Position numbers and translations under genes: made by a program
The notes under the pieces: model-generated
What the model saw: the letters and a program-made list of their open reading frames with translations, nothing else
Told to the model about the DNA's origin: nothing
The model's database searches: none
NCBI GenBank assembly: GCA_034437715.1
Contig: DAOTTR010000872.1
Location: 1 to 9,783 of the forward strand
Source of the DNA: JAHBVH01 sp034437715
GTDB taxonomy: Bacteria; Chloroflexota; Anaerolineae; Caldilineales; Caldilineaceae
Direction: 5' to 3'
DNA: 9,783 bases
In this document: in pieces, positions 1 through 5,964 of the stretch
Position numbering within the stretch: position 1 is the stretch's first letter
How the letters are laid out: the number at the start of each line of letters is the position of its first letter

Positions 1-681
1 GGCCGCGACACCGGTGCCATCTCAGACAGCTTCCCTGTGCGCTTTACACCGGCGGGCTATGTCTTTAGCATTTGGGGGGTGATCTACCTAGGGTTGATCA
101 CCTATGCCATCTATCAAGCATTGCCCGGTCAACGTGCTAACCCACGGCTACGCGCAATTTTTGGGCCGTTTATGCTCAGCAGTATTGCCAACAGCAGCTG
201 GATTTTTACCTGGCACTATGGCCTCTATCCACTTTCTGTGCTGGTGATCTTGCTGCTCTTAGGCTCACTGATTACCCTCTATGCTCGGCTCTACCCCAGC
301 TTTGCCACTGTAACCAATGCCGAACGCTGGACAACGCATATTCCCTTTCGCATTTACCTAGGCTGGGCCACGGTGGCCACCATTGCCAATGTGACCATCC
401 TGCTCTATGATCTGGGTTGGCGGGGTGCGCCGCTGACCGCCGAACTTTGGGCAGTGATCTTGATCGGAATTGGAGCAATCATCGGCATTGTGTTTGCGCT
501 AAAGCTATGGGACGCCGCGTATACGTTGGTTCTGGTATGGGCCTTTGTCGGCATCTATGTCAAGCAATCTGATGCACCTGTGGTTGCCTATACCGCGCTG
601 GGATTGGCTGGCACATTGGCGATTATCACGCTGATTTCACGCTTTACCGGCAATCGCCAGCGCACTCTACCAGCAAACTAA
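1..681 (+). CDS. TspO/MBR-related tryptophan-rich membrane protein, 5' partial
   Basis: The reading frame is open from the first base, and its first 12 codons (GRDTGAISDSFP) run directly into a conserved FTPAGYVFSIWG segment. The true start is therefore outside the window, and the GTG at 37 is not a convincing start. What is seen is about 226 residues of a very hydrophobic protein with roughly six membrane segments and many Trp and Tyr residues (SIWGVIYLGL, NSSWIFTWHYG, YLGWATVATIANVT, LVLVWAFVGIYVK). This pattern resembles the long tryptophan-rich relatives of TspO/MBR, whose best-known members bind porphyrins and cholesterol-like ligands. The function of this branch is not established. The C-terminus is complete (TAA at 679-681) and is followed 13 bases later by a terminator hairpin. 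The gene converges on the BMP gene and has no evident link to the transport genes. I am fairly sure of the family resemblance and unsure of any ligand. Confidence 0.75.
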   Translation, partial: GRDTGAISDSFPVRFTPAGYVFSIWGVIYLGLITYAIYQALPGQRANPRLRAIFGPFMLSSIANSSWIFTWHYGLYPLSVLVILLLLGSLITLYARLYPSFATVTNAERWTTHIPFRIYLGWATVATIANVTILLYDLGWRGAPLTAELWAVILIGIGAIIGIVFALKLWDAAYTLVLVWAFVGIYVKQSDAPVVAYTALGLAGTLAIITLISRFTGNRQRTLPAN

Positions 682-694
682 TCTCGCCTTGGGT

Positions 695-735
695 TAGAGC
701 GTTAGGGTCTGCCAGACCCTAACGCTCTACTTTTT
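695..735 (+). terminator. Strong intrinsic terminator between convergent genes
   Basis: Bases 695-711 and 713-729 are perfect reverse complements (17 bp; core AGAGCGTTAGGGTCT), so a stem of about 15 bp with a TGCCA loop is expected. It is followed by C and then TTTTT at 731-735. This is a textbook Rho-independent terminator for the + strand membrane-protein gene ending at 681. The T-run overlaps the last codons of the convergent minus-strand BMP gene (stop TAA at 736-734). In the minus direction the hairpin is not followed by a T-tract, so termination of that gene here is likely weaker. Confidence 0.9.
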
Positions 736-1750
736 ATTCAGCCGGTAGGGGGCTGATCTCGCTACTTTCGATGCCAGCAATCGCCGCATCGGCTGTGGTG
801 CGAATCTCGTCGGTCAGCGCTGCGTTATCGCTGAGGGCCAGTTCCAGACCATCGGTCAAGGTCAACACATAGACCTTGTTCCCCAATGTGCCACTGTTGT
901 GCAGATCGATCATGTCCTTTACGGTAGCTTGCCAATCATAGATCTGGTTGGCTACGACAAATTCGGGGGCTAGCGGGGTCTGATCAGATTGTGTGCCCAG
1001 CCAGAAGACACCATTCTCGGCCGCAATGCCAATCGCGCCCACCACCTGTTGCGCAGAGCCGGTCAGCACATCGGCACCGGCTTTGATGTGCGTATTGGCG
1101 GCTTCGGCAGCCAAGGCAGTATCGCCAAAGGAGCCAATGTAACTAATATTGACCACAGCCTCGGGTTTGGTCGCCATAACCCCGGCGACAAAGCCGTCAA
1201 TGTAGAGCTTGGCGTCACCCGCTTCCACCGGACCGACCACACCGATAATATCCGCAGTGCTCAGCATGGCGGCAATCACGCCGTTTACATAGCCACCTTC
1301 CTGGGCATTGGCCTCATAGGCAAAGACATTGGTAAAGCCTTCGGCCTCGCCTGTGTCGGTGGCCGTACCCCAGGCAAAGCTGGTTTCGGGAAAGTCTATA
1401 GCCACTTCAAACATAGAATCGCCATATTGTGTGCCATGGGCGATGACCAGGTCGTTGTCGTCGGCGGCATAGTCGCGAATGGCTGCAGCGGCATCGGCCA
1501 CCTGGAACATATTCTCGGAAACCGCAATTTCCAAGGCACTCTCGCCACCCATTTCGGTCTGCACCGCAACTAGGGCGGAATACATGGACTGGCTCCAGGC
1601 AATATCATCTTTGCTGCTAGGCATGACAATCGCAATGCGGAAGGGTTCACCACTGGCAGCGGGTGTCGCCGCGGCGGACACGGTGCCACTTTCGGCGGGT
1701 GGGGCGGCGGGAACAGCACACGCACTGGCAAATACGGCCAACAGACCGCC
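734..1750 (-). CDS. BMP-family ABC substrate-binding lipoprotein, start missing
   Basis: The product resembles the BMP/Med family of periplasmic-binding-protein-like lipoproteins (TmpC/PnrA, BmpA, NupN), which deliver nucleosides or related solutes to NupOPQ-type importers. Seen: a hydrophobic stretch GLLAVFASAC with a lipobox-like end, Cys codon at 1720-1718, an Ala/Pro/Ser linker, then a complete BMP domain of about 300 residues (FRIAIVMPSS near its start; NVFAYEANAQEGGYVNG in the middle; YVLTLTDGLELALSD near its end). The mature part (Cys to stop) is about 328 residues, normal for the family. The start is abnormal: only about ten residues precede the Cys before the frame runs into antisense-of-sense reading of the permease gene, and no suitable start codon or ribosome site lies there. 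The gene seems to have lost its first dozen or so codons where it was joined to the permease remnant at about 1747-1750. It is either a pseudogene or an assembly chimera. Confidence 0.75.
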   Translation of the reverse strand, partial: GGLLAVFASACAVPAAPPAESGTVSAAATPAASGEPFRIAIVMPSSKDDIAWSQSMYSALVAVQTEMGGESALEIAVSENMFQVADAAAAIRDYAADDNDLVIAHGTQYGDSMFEVAIDFPETSFAWGTATDTGEAEGFTNVFAYEANAQEGGYVNGVIAAMLSTADIIGVVGPVEAGDAKLYIDGFVAGVMATKPEAVVNISYIGSFGDTALAAEAANTHIKAGADVLTGSAQQVVGAIGIAAENGVFWLGTQSDQTPLAPEFVVANQIYDWQATVKDMIDLHNSGTLGNKVYVLTLTDGLELALSDNAALTDEIRTTADAAIAGIESSEISPLPAE

Positions 1751-2504
1751 CCTGCCAAGCCAGCAAACGCGCCACTCAATACCAGTGAAAGCGTCAAATA
1801 ACCTGCAACAGGAATCCCTGCATAGCGCGACGCGGCGGCATTCAGCCCAACGGCGCGAATGCGATAGCCAATCGTCGTGCGCCAGAGCAAGAGATAAACC
1901 AGAATCGCCAGCACGACGGCGAGGATCACACCGCTGTGCAGCAGCGTGCGCGGGACAAGGCGCGTCAGCCACACGGCTTCGGGCAACGCTGCGCTTTGCG
2001 GAATGTTGGTGCCCGCGGCCACCTGCTTAGGATCCAGCATGGGGCTGCGCAGCAGAAAGTTCATCAATTGCAGCGCGATCTGGTTGAGCATGATGGTGGT
2101 CAGAATTTCATTGACATTCAGGCGCGCCTTAAGCAGCCCAGCAATCCCACCCCAAATCGCCCCGGCCAGCGCACCACTTGCCAGGGTGATTGGCAGTAAC
2201 AGCCACCCCGGCCATGTGCGTAAAGCAAGCGCTACGGCGGTTGCCAACGTCGCCCCAACAATAATCTGCCCTTCGCCGCCAATATTAATCACACCGCTGC
2301 GGAAAGCGCTACAAATGCCAATGCCCACCAGCAGCAACGGCGTTGCTTTGGTCAATGCTTGGGTAATACCACTGACGTTGCCCAACGCGCCATGAAAGAG
2401 CGCGTAATAGGCCTCATAGGGATTGGCTCCCAAAGCCAACAGGAGAAATACGCCAACCAAGAGGGCCAATAAGACAGCGGCGACGGGCAGCAAGAGATCA
2501 GCTA
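1747..2504 (-). pseudogene. NupP-type ABC permease remnant, truncated at both ends
   Basis: About 250 residues match the BmpC/NupP/YufP permease family (branched-chain-amino-acid-transport-like membrane subunits of BMP-dependent nucleoside importers). Counting from the TTG at 2493, recognisable blocks are GANPYEAYYAL (22-32), AFRSGVINIGGEGQ (63-76, the family NIG-EGQ motif), LKARLNVNEILTTIMLN (121-137), and a late block that includes IGYRIRAVG and LNAAASRYAG and ends in LSGAFAGLAGA. Family members continue about 100 residues further, to a second conserved membrane region. Here the match stops at about 1747 and the frame continues as unrelated Pro-rich sequence (PYLPVRVLFPPPHPP) to 1570, which is the BMP gene read out of frame. 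At the 5' side the frame is open only to a TAA inside the element end at 2518-2520. The first few residues and the ribosome site are gone, and the TTG at 2493 has no Shine-Dalgarno. It should be non-functional. Confidence 0.8.
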
Positions 2505-2586
2505 ATAGATAAAACCCTTAAAAGTCGCACAACTTCTCTCGTGTATAGACGGTCTCATAGGTGCGACTTTTAAATGGTTTGTCCAT
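2505..2586. repeat. Left compound terminal inverted repeat of the element
   Basis: This 82-bp end pairs with 2906-2987. Locally it also contains a perfect 13-bp inverted repeat, TTAAAAGTCGCAC at 2518-2530 and its complement at 2561-2573, around a 30-base loop carrying TCTCGTGTAT. In this copy the GCAC/GTGC extension lengthens the local stem relative to the right end. Confidence 0.8.
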
Positions 2587-2678
2587 AAGGTTGAGAATAG
2601 GCGCGCAGATAGCGAAGAGGTCCGCATGAGTTGGTTGGCAGCAGGAAATCAGACGATGGTTGTCGGCATCACAAAAAC

Positions 2679-2699
2679 TTGATAATTATATTTTATCAA
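2679..2699. repeat. Small AT-rich inverted repeat inside the element
   Basis: TTGATAA at 2679-2685 and TTATCAA at 2693-2699 are perfect complements around a 7-base AT loop. It lies in the centre of the non-coding element. It could be a protein-binding site or simply an AT-rich hairpin, and no promoter spacing fits it well. Confidence 0.4.
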
Positions 2700-2813
2700 C
2701 AAATGTTCAGAGGAGATATGACATCTTGCACGAAGAGCATAGCGAATTTATTGGGTATTATGTAAACTTTGTGCAAATTGCTGCAAACCGTTGGTAGCTA
2801 CGATAGAAAGCCT

Positions 2814-2853
2814 CCCGCCACGGCTCAGGGGAAAGCGATTGCACCGTGGCGGG
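2814..2853. repeat. GC-rich hairpin inside the element
   Basis: CCCGCCACGG at 2814-2823 and CCGTGGCGGG at 2844-2853 form a perfect 10-bp stem with a 20-base loop. No T-tract follows on either strand, so it is not an ordinary intrinsic terminator. It is the only strongly GC-rich structure in the otherwise AT-rich centre of the element. Confidence 0.55.
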
Positions 2854-2905
2854 CGATCATTATCAGTTACGGTATGGGCTCGAGGCGACTAAACCAACTG
2901 TGATA

Positions 2906-2987
2906 ATGGACAAACCATTTAAAAGTCAACCAAATAAGCCCGGTAATACACGAGAACGTATCTATGACTTTTAAGGGTTTTATCTAT
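2906..2987. repeat. Right compound terminal inverted repeat of the element
   Basis: This is the reverse complement partner of 2505-2586, with both 22-bp outer segments perfect. The local hairpin (TTAAAAGTC near 2919-2927 with GACTTTTAA at 2966-2974) has only a 9-bp stem here because the GCAC/GTGC extension of the left end is absent. The end lies 7 bases from the TGA stop (2997-2995) of the neighbouring PLP-enzyme gene, which is left intact. Confidence 0.8.
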
Positions 2988-2994
2988 AAGCTAC

Positions 2995-4161
2995 TCATTC
3001 GGTGGCAAGTGTTACAAGACTGTCCACCAGAAAGTCCACATCGCGCTCCTGGATGAAGGCCGCCAGCGAAATGCGCACACTTGTGCCGCGCAGGGCCGGG
3101 CGTTGAATCATCTGCCAGCGCTCGCGCAGGGCAGTCGAGAGAGCAATCCCGTCCATTCTATCAAGCGAGATGGTGGCAATGCCCGTTGTGTCGCGCAGAT
3201 TAAGTGGGCTGTGAATATGCGCACCCGGCACCCGCGGCAACTGCTCGTGCAGGTAGGCAGTCAGCTGCCGCGCATGCTCTGCAACCGCCACAACCCCAAG
3301 CTGTTCGACATAGGCGAGACCAGCGACCATGGCCGTATCATACGAATAGGTGCGGCCACCATACTCAAAGCGGCGCGCCCCGGGAATCCAGTTCAAGTCT
3401 TCGACACCCATAGTTACGCTGCCCGTTTGGGTCACATTGCTGCCACACCAAGTCACCTCGATTTGATCCAGCCGATCGCGGCGAATGTAGAGCGCCGCCG
3501 AGGGATAGGGTCCCAACAACCACTTGTAGCCGACCATGGCGTAGAAGTCACACCCCAGCGCATGGAGATCAACCGGAAACTGGCCGACCGAGTGCGCACC
3601 ATCGAAGAGAACATAGCTGCCCCGTTCATGTGCCAAACGCGTCATCTCTGCCGCGGGTAGCACAGTGCCGCTGTCGGTGGTCACATGGCTGACGGCGACC
3701 AACTTTGTGCGGTCGGTGAGCACGGCTTGAAAACTCACCAGCATCTCATCGGCGTTGTGCGAAACCGGGATCCGGTGCACGGTCAAATCATGGCGCCGGA
3801 CCACGTTCATCAATGGGATCAGCAGCGCCGGATGCTCCTGATCGGTGACAATCACTTCATCCCCCGGCTGCCACGCCAAGCCTTCGACAACAATGTTCAT
3901 GGCTGTCGAGAATTGGGTCGTAAAAGCGACCTCATCTGCATCCGCGCCAATAAAGGCGGCGAGCTTGGTTCTGGCTTTTTCAATGCCGATAAATTCGTCG
4001 TCACGCGCCAGCAAACGCGCGGGTCCTTCGGCAATAATCGCGGTGGGAACGCGCAGCAATTCGGCCCCAACACTCGTCGAAAGCGGGGCCATGCCGCCAC
4101 AGTTAAAATGCGTATAATGCGCCAACATGGGGAAATCGTCACGAATCCGGCCGATGGTCAC
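2995..4161 (-). CDS. Class V aminotransferase-fold PLP enzyme
   Basis: The 388-residue product is a fold-type I PLP enzyme of the class V family (cysteine desulfurase, isopenicillin-N epimerase, kynureninase relatives). Counting from the GTG at 4161: a THFNCGGMAPL entry motif (17-27), TTQFSTAMN in the phosphate-binding region (81-89), EHPA with His110, a PLP-pyridine Asp in FDGAH (Asp187, His190), the Schiff-base Lys213 in GYKWLLGP, and Arg363 in SVRIS, where the family binds the substrate carboxylate. The RTGHHCAQP-like loop carrying the sulfur-accepting Cys of SufS/CsdA enzymes is missing, so cysteine desulfuration is unlikely. An epimerase, lyase or transaminase role on an amino acid is more plausible, but the substrate cannot be read from sequence. 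The GTG start is chosen because AAAGGAAG lies 7 bases upstream and the conserved region begins soon after; an extension to 4230 would enter the intergenic hairpin. It is the last gene of the cluster, 78 bases after the Ntn hydrolase gene. Confidence 0.88.
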   Translation of the reverse strand: MTIGRIRDDFPMLAHYTHFNCGGMAPLSTSVGAELLRVPTAIIAEGPARLLARDDEFIGIEKARTKLAAFIGADADEVAFTTQFSTAMNIVVEGLAWQPGDEVIVTDQEHPALLIPLMNVVRRHDLTVHRIPVSHNADEMLVSFQAVLTDRTKLVAVSHVTTDSGTVLPAAEMTRLAHERGSYVLFDGAHSVGQFPVDLHALGCDFYAMVGYKWLLGPYPSAALYIRRDRLDQIEVTWCGSNVTQTGSVTMGVEDLNWIPGARRFEYGGRTYSYDTAMVAGLAYVEQLGVVAVAEHARQLTAYLHEQLPRVPGAHIHSPLNLRDTTGIATISLDRMDGIALSTALRERWQMIQRPALRGTSVRISLAAFIQERDVDFLVDSLVTLATE

Positions 4162-4168
4162 AGTAGAT

Positions 4169-4176
4169 CTTCCTTT
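4169..4176 (-). promoter_or_regulatory. Shine-Dalgarno that decides a GTG start
   Basis: On the minus strand AAAGGAAG lies 7 bases before the GTG at 4161-4159. It favours this start over the upstream in-frame ATG codons, which have no such site and sit in or beyond the hairpin. Confidence 0.7.
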
Positions 4177-4187
4177 CGTAGCTGTTC

Positions 4188-4225
4188 GAGGTAAGGCGGA
4201 TCGATTCATCGATCCGCCTTGCCTC
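4188..4225. repeat. Long intergenic hairpin between hydrolase and PLP-enzyme genes
   Basis: AAGGCGGATCGA at 4193-4204 and its complement at 4209-4220 form a perfect 12-bp stem with a TTCA loop. The pairing extends to 17 positions (4188-4204 with 4209-4225) with one mismatch (4192/4221). It begins 14 bases after the hydrolase stop and ends about 12 bases before the next Shine-Dalgarno in the direction of transcription. No T-run follows, so it fits an mRNA-stabilising or processing structure, or a weak attenuator, better than a terminator. Confidence 0.7.
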
Positions 4226-4239
4226 ATCAAGATTACACT

Positions 4240-5868
4240 TTACCAACCGACCGCGTAGCCATCACGCCGCGGGTCGCCCCCACCAGAGAAGGTCCCGTTG
4301 TCCGGATCGATCATCACGCCCTGCGCGCCGCCGAAAGCCATGGAAAAATCGGGCTGGGGATCGATCAAATGCCCACGCGCGCTCATCCCTGCCAGGACTT
4401 CCTTGCTGATCCGGCCTTCGGCAATCACACGATTCGCCTCCTGTGGGCGCACGCGTGGCGCTTCGATGGCGGCTTGGATTGTCATTTCAAAATCCATCAG
4501 GTTGGACATGAACTGGGGTGTCGTCTCCATAATGCCATGGCTGCCCGGTGTGCCCATACAGGCAAAAACCTTGCCATCGCGCCAGATCATGCCGGGCGAG
4601 AGACACATTTCGACTTTCTTGTGCGGCGCGATCACGTTTGGGCTATCGGCATCCAGATCGAACCAGTAGAGAAAATCGTTGAGCAAAATGCCGGTGTCGG
4701 GCACTACCACGCCGCTGCCAAAGCCGCCCAGGCTTTGTGTACAAGAGACGGCGTTGCCTTCTGCATCCACCACATTGAAGTGGGTTGTACTCTCGCGCAT
4801 ACCCATCAGATCGCCGGGTTTGACAATGCCCGTGTCCATGGTGGTAGCGTAACGTGCGCCGCCCAGCCGGGCCGCCCGCATGGGATCAACAAGTTTGCGC
4901 CGCGCTGCACAATACGCATCGGAGAGCAACCAATCCACGGGCGCACCGGGCCGCACGTTGTAATGCACTCGATCGGCAATCGCCAGCTTCTCCAACTCAA
5001 TCAACGTATGCAGGTGCTCAACCGAGTTATGCCCCATAGCTTTCAGATCGTAGCCTTCGAGCAGCTTCAATGTTTGCAACCACTGAATGGCGCTGGATGG
5101 CGGTGGCGGACCGTACACAGTAAAATCGCGGTAGCGGATACTGATGGCATCCACCCACTCAACCGTGAGATCGGCCATATCCTGTTTCGTCAGGAGGCCG
5201 CCATTCGCTTGGCAGAAATTGACGATCTTGTCAGCAATCTCTCCCTTGTAATAGACATCGGGGCCACCCTCGACCAGCGTGCGAAAAGTACGCGCCAGAT
5301 CGGGTTGCTTGTGCAACTGCCCCACCCGCATGGGCGCGCCTTCGGGGAAGAAAAAGGCCATGGAGGAAGGATAATCGCGCATCCACGGCTCATAGGTATT
5401 GACAATGTTGGCGGCGTGGACCGTGACGGGATGCCCATCTTCGCAGATTTCGATCACATGCTTAAAGACGCTGGCGCGATCCATGGTACCGAAGCGCTCC
5501 AACGCCGCGCACCAACCGGCGGGGGAACCGGGCACCATCAGCGACTTGATGCCGCGGAAAAGCTGATCGGGGCCGGTAAAGACGCTACGTTCGGCGGCGT
5601 AGGGGCTCCACCCTTGATAATCCAAACAGGTGTGGGTGTTGGTCTTGGCATGGTAAATCTGCATCCAGCCCACCCCCGCAATCCCGGAGAGACCCATTTC
5701 GGTCGCACCCAGGCAGGCTGCAACCGCAACCGCCGCATCAATGGCGTTGCCGCCTTCCAGCAACGTTCTTAACCCGGCCATCGACGCCAGCGGATGCGCC
5801 GATGAGACCATCCCTTGCCGCCCAGTCACCGCTGGTCGGTATTGCACCCCCGCATAAGCAAAGCTCAT
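4240..5868 (-). CDS. GGT-superfamily Ntn hydrolase, substrate-binding residues diverged
   Basis: The 542-residue product aligns over its full length with gamma-glutamyltransferases, autoprocessing N-terminal nucleophile hydrolases that cleave gamma-glutamyl amides. Seen: GGNAIDAAVA (39-48), VPGSPAGW (112-119), PPPPSSA (254-260), the autocleavage and nucleophile site RESTTHFNVVD (Thr361 in 359-368), GILLND (393-398) and MGTPGSHGIMETTPQ (438-452). Compared with the E. coli enzyme from memory, the residues that hold the gamma-glutamyl group are replaced: Arg114 by Gln85 (LDYQGWSP instead of DFRE-AP), Asn411 by Gly381, Gln430 by Phe399, Asp433 by Trp402, Ser462/Ser463 by Met421/Cys422, Gly484 by Ser443. 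There is no signal peptide, so it acts in the cytoplasm. The ATG at 5868 has AAAGGTGG just upstream. Best call: an acylase-like or amidase-like relative of GGT with an unknown substrate. It lies 96 bases after the MalG-like gene, in the same direction. Confidence 0.9.
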   Translation of the reverse strand: MSFAYAGVQYRPAVTGRQGMVSSAHPLASMAGLRTLLEGGNAIDAAVAVAACLGATEMGLSGIAGVGWMQIYHAKTNTHTCLDYQGWSPYAAERSVFTGPDQLFRGIKSLMVPGSPAGWCAALERFGTMDRASVFKHVIEICEDGHPVTVHAANIVNTYEPWMRDYPSSMAFFFPEGAPMRVGQLHKQPDLARTFRTLVEGGPDVYYKGEIADKIVNFCQANGGLLTKQDMADLTVEWVDAISIRYRDFTVYGPPPPSSAIQWLQTLKLLEGYDLKAMGHNSVEHLHTLIELEKLAIADRVHYNVRPGAPVDWLLSDAYCAARRKLVDPMRAARLGGARYATTMDTGIVKPGDLMGMRESTTHFNVVDAEGNAVSCTQSLGGFGSGVVVPDTGILLNDFLYWFDLDADSPNVIAPHKKVEMCLSPGMIWRDGKVFACMGTPGSHGIMETTPQFMSNLMDFEMTIQAAIEAPRVRPQEANRVIAEGRISKEVLAGMSARGHLIDPQPDFSMAFGGAQGVMIDPDNGTFSGGGDPRRDGYAVGW

Positions 5869-5913
5869 ATTCCACCTTTTCTCTGTTCACTTTAATTTTC
5901 AATCCAAGGCAAG

Positions 5914-5931
5914 TTGACAAGGTTGGCAAGG
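5914..5931. repeat. Two tandem 9-mers upstream of the hydrolase gene
   Basis: TTGACAAGG and TTGGCAAGG lie head to tail at 5914-5931 (one mismatch), with a related CCAAGGCAAG just before them at 5904-5913. They sit 46 bases upstream of the hydrolase start. The phasing is close to one helical turn, so they could be protein-binding half-sites, but the copies are short and chance is possible. Confidence 0.3.
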
Positions 5932-5964
5932 CCACGCTGATCATCTCACCCCGTCACGCTGTCA

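Larger units (their letters stand above)
2505..2987. mobile_element. MITE-like non-coding element with 82-bp compound inverted ends
   Basis: The first and last 82 bases (2505-2586 and 2906-2987) form an inverted repeat in three parts. The outer 22 bp are perfect (2505-2526 versus 2966-2987; core GATAAAACCCTTAAAAGTC). The inner 22 bp are also perfect (2565-2586 versus 2906-2927; core GACTTTTAAATGGTTTG). The 38 bp between them are diverged except for an exactly aligned TCTCGTGTAT (2537-2546 and its complement at 2946-2955). Within each end the outer and inner parts carry TTAAAAGTC facing GACTTTTAA, so each end can fold into its own hairpin. AGCTA flanks both sides (2500-2504 and 2989-2993, one extra A before the right copy), a possible target duplication; a TA duplication within the ends is an alternative. 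The 319-bp centre has no credible gene and is visibly more AT-rich than its flanks. This fits a non-autonomous element mobilised by a transposase encoded elsewhere. Confidence 0.75.

Noticed and set aside
989..1573. A 194-codon + strand frame opposite the BMP gene
   Set aside because: Antisense shadow; Gly/His-rich translation without recognisable motifs.
1570..1746. Permease C-terminus continuing to a stop at 1570
   Set aside because: After GLAGA the frame gives Pro-rich sequence unlike any membrane segment; it is the BMP gene out of frame.
1735..1765. Programmed frameshift making a permease-lipoprotein fusion
   Set aside because: There is no slippery heptamer, and a fusion would still lack the last third of the permease and would place a lipoprotein signal inside a membrane protein.
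1751..1972. Upstream extension of the BMP gene to an ATG at 1972
   Set aside because: The added residues are the permease gene read in the wrong frame (many Arg, Cys and Trp; no signal-peptide character).
2587..2905. A transposase or small gene in the centre of the element
   Set aside because: No open frame of useful length with a ribosome site is visible on either strand.
4162..4230. PLP-enzyme start at the upstream ATG (4230) or the ATG at 4209
   Set aside because: These starts lie in the intergenic hairpin without a ribosome site, and the added residues match nothing in the family, while the GTG at 4161 has a good site.
4219..5772. A 517-codon open frame on the + strand opposite the hydrolase gene
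   Set aside because: It is the antisense shadow of a strongly conserved enzyme gene. Its translation is rich in His, Gln and Arg with no recognisable domain, as expected from antisense reading of this codon usage.
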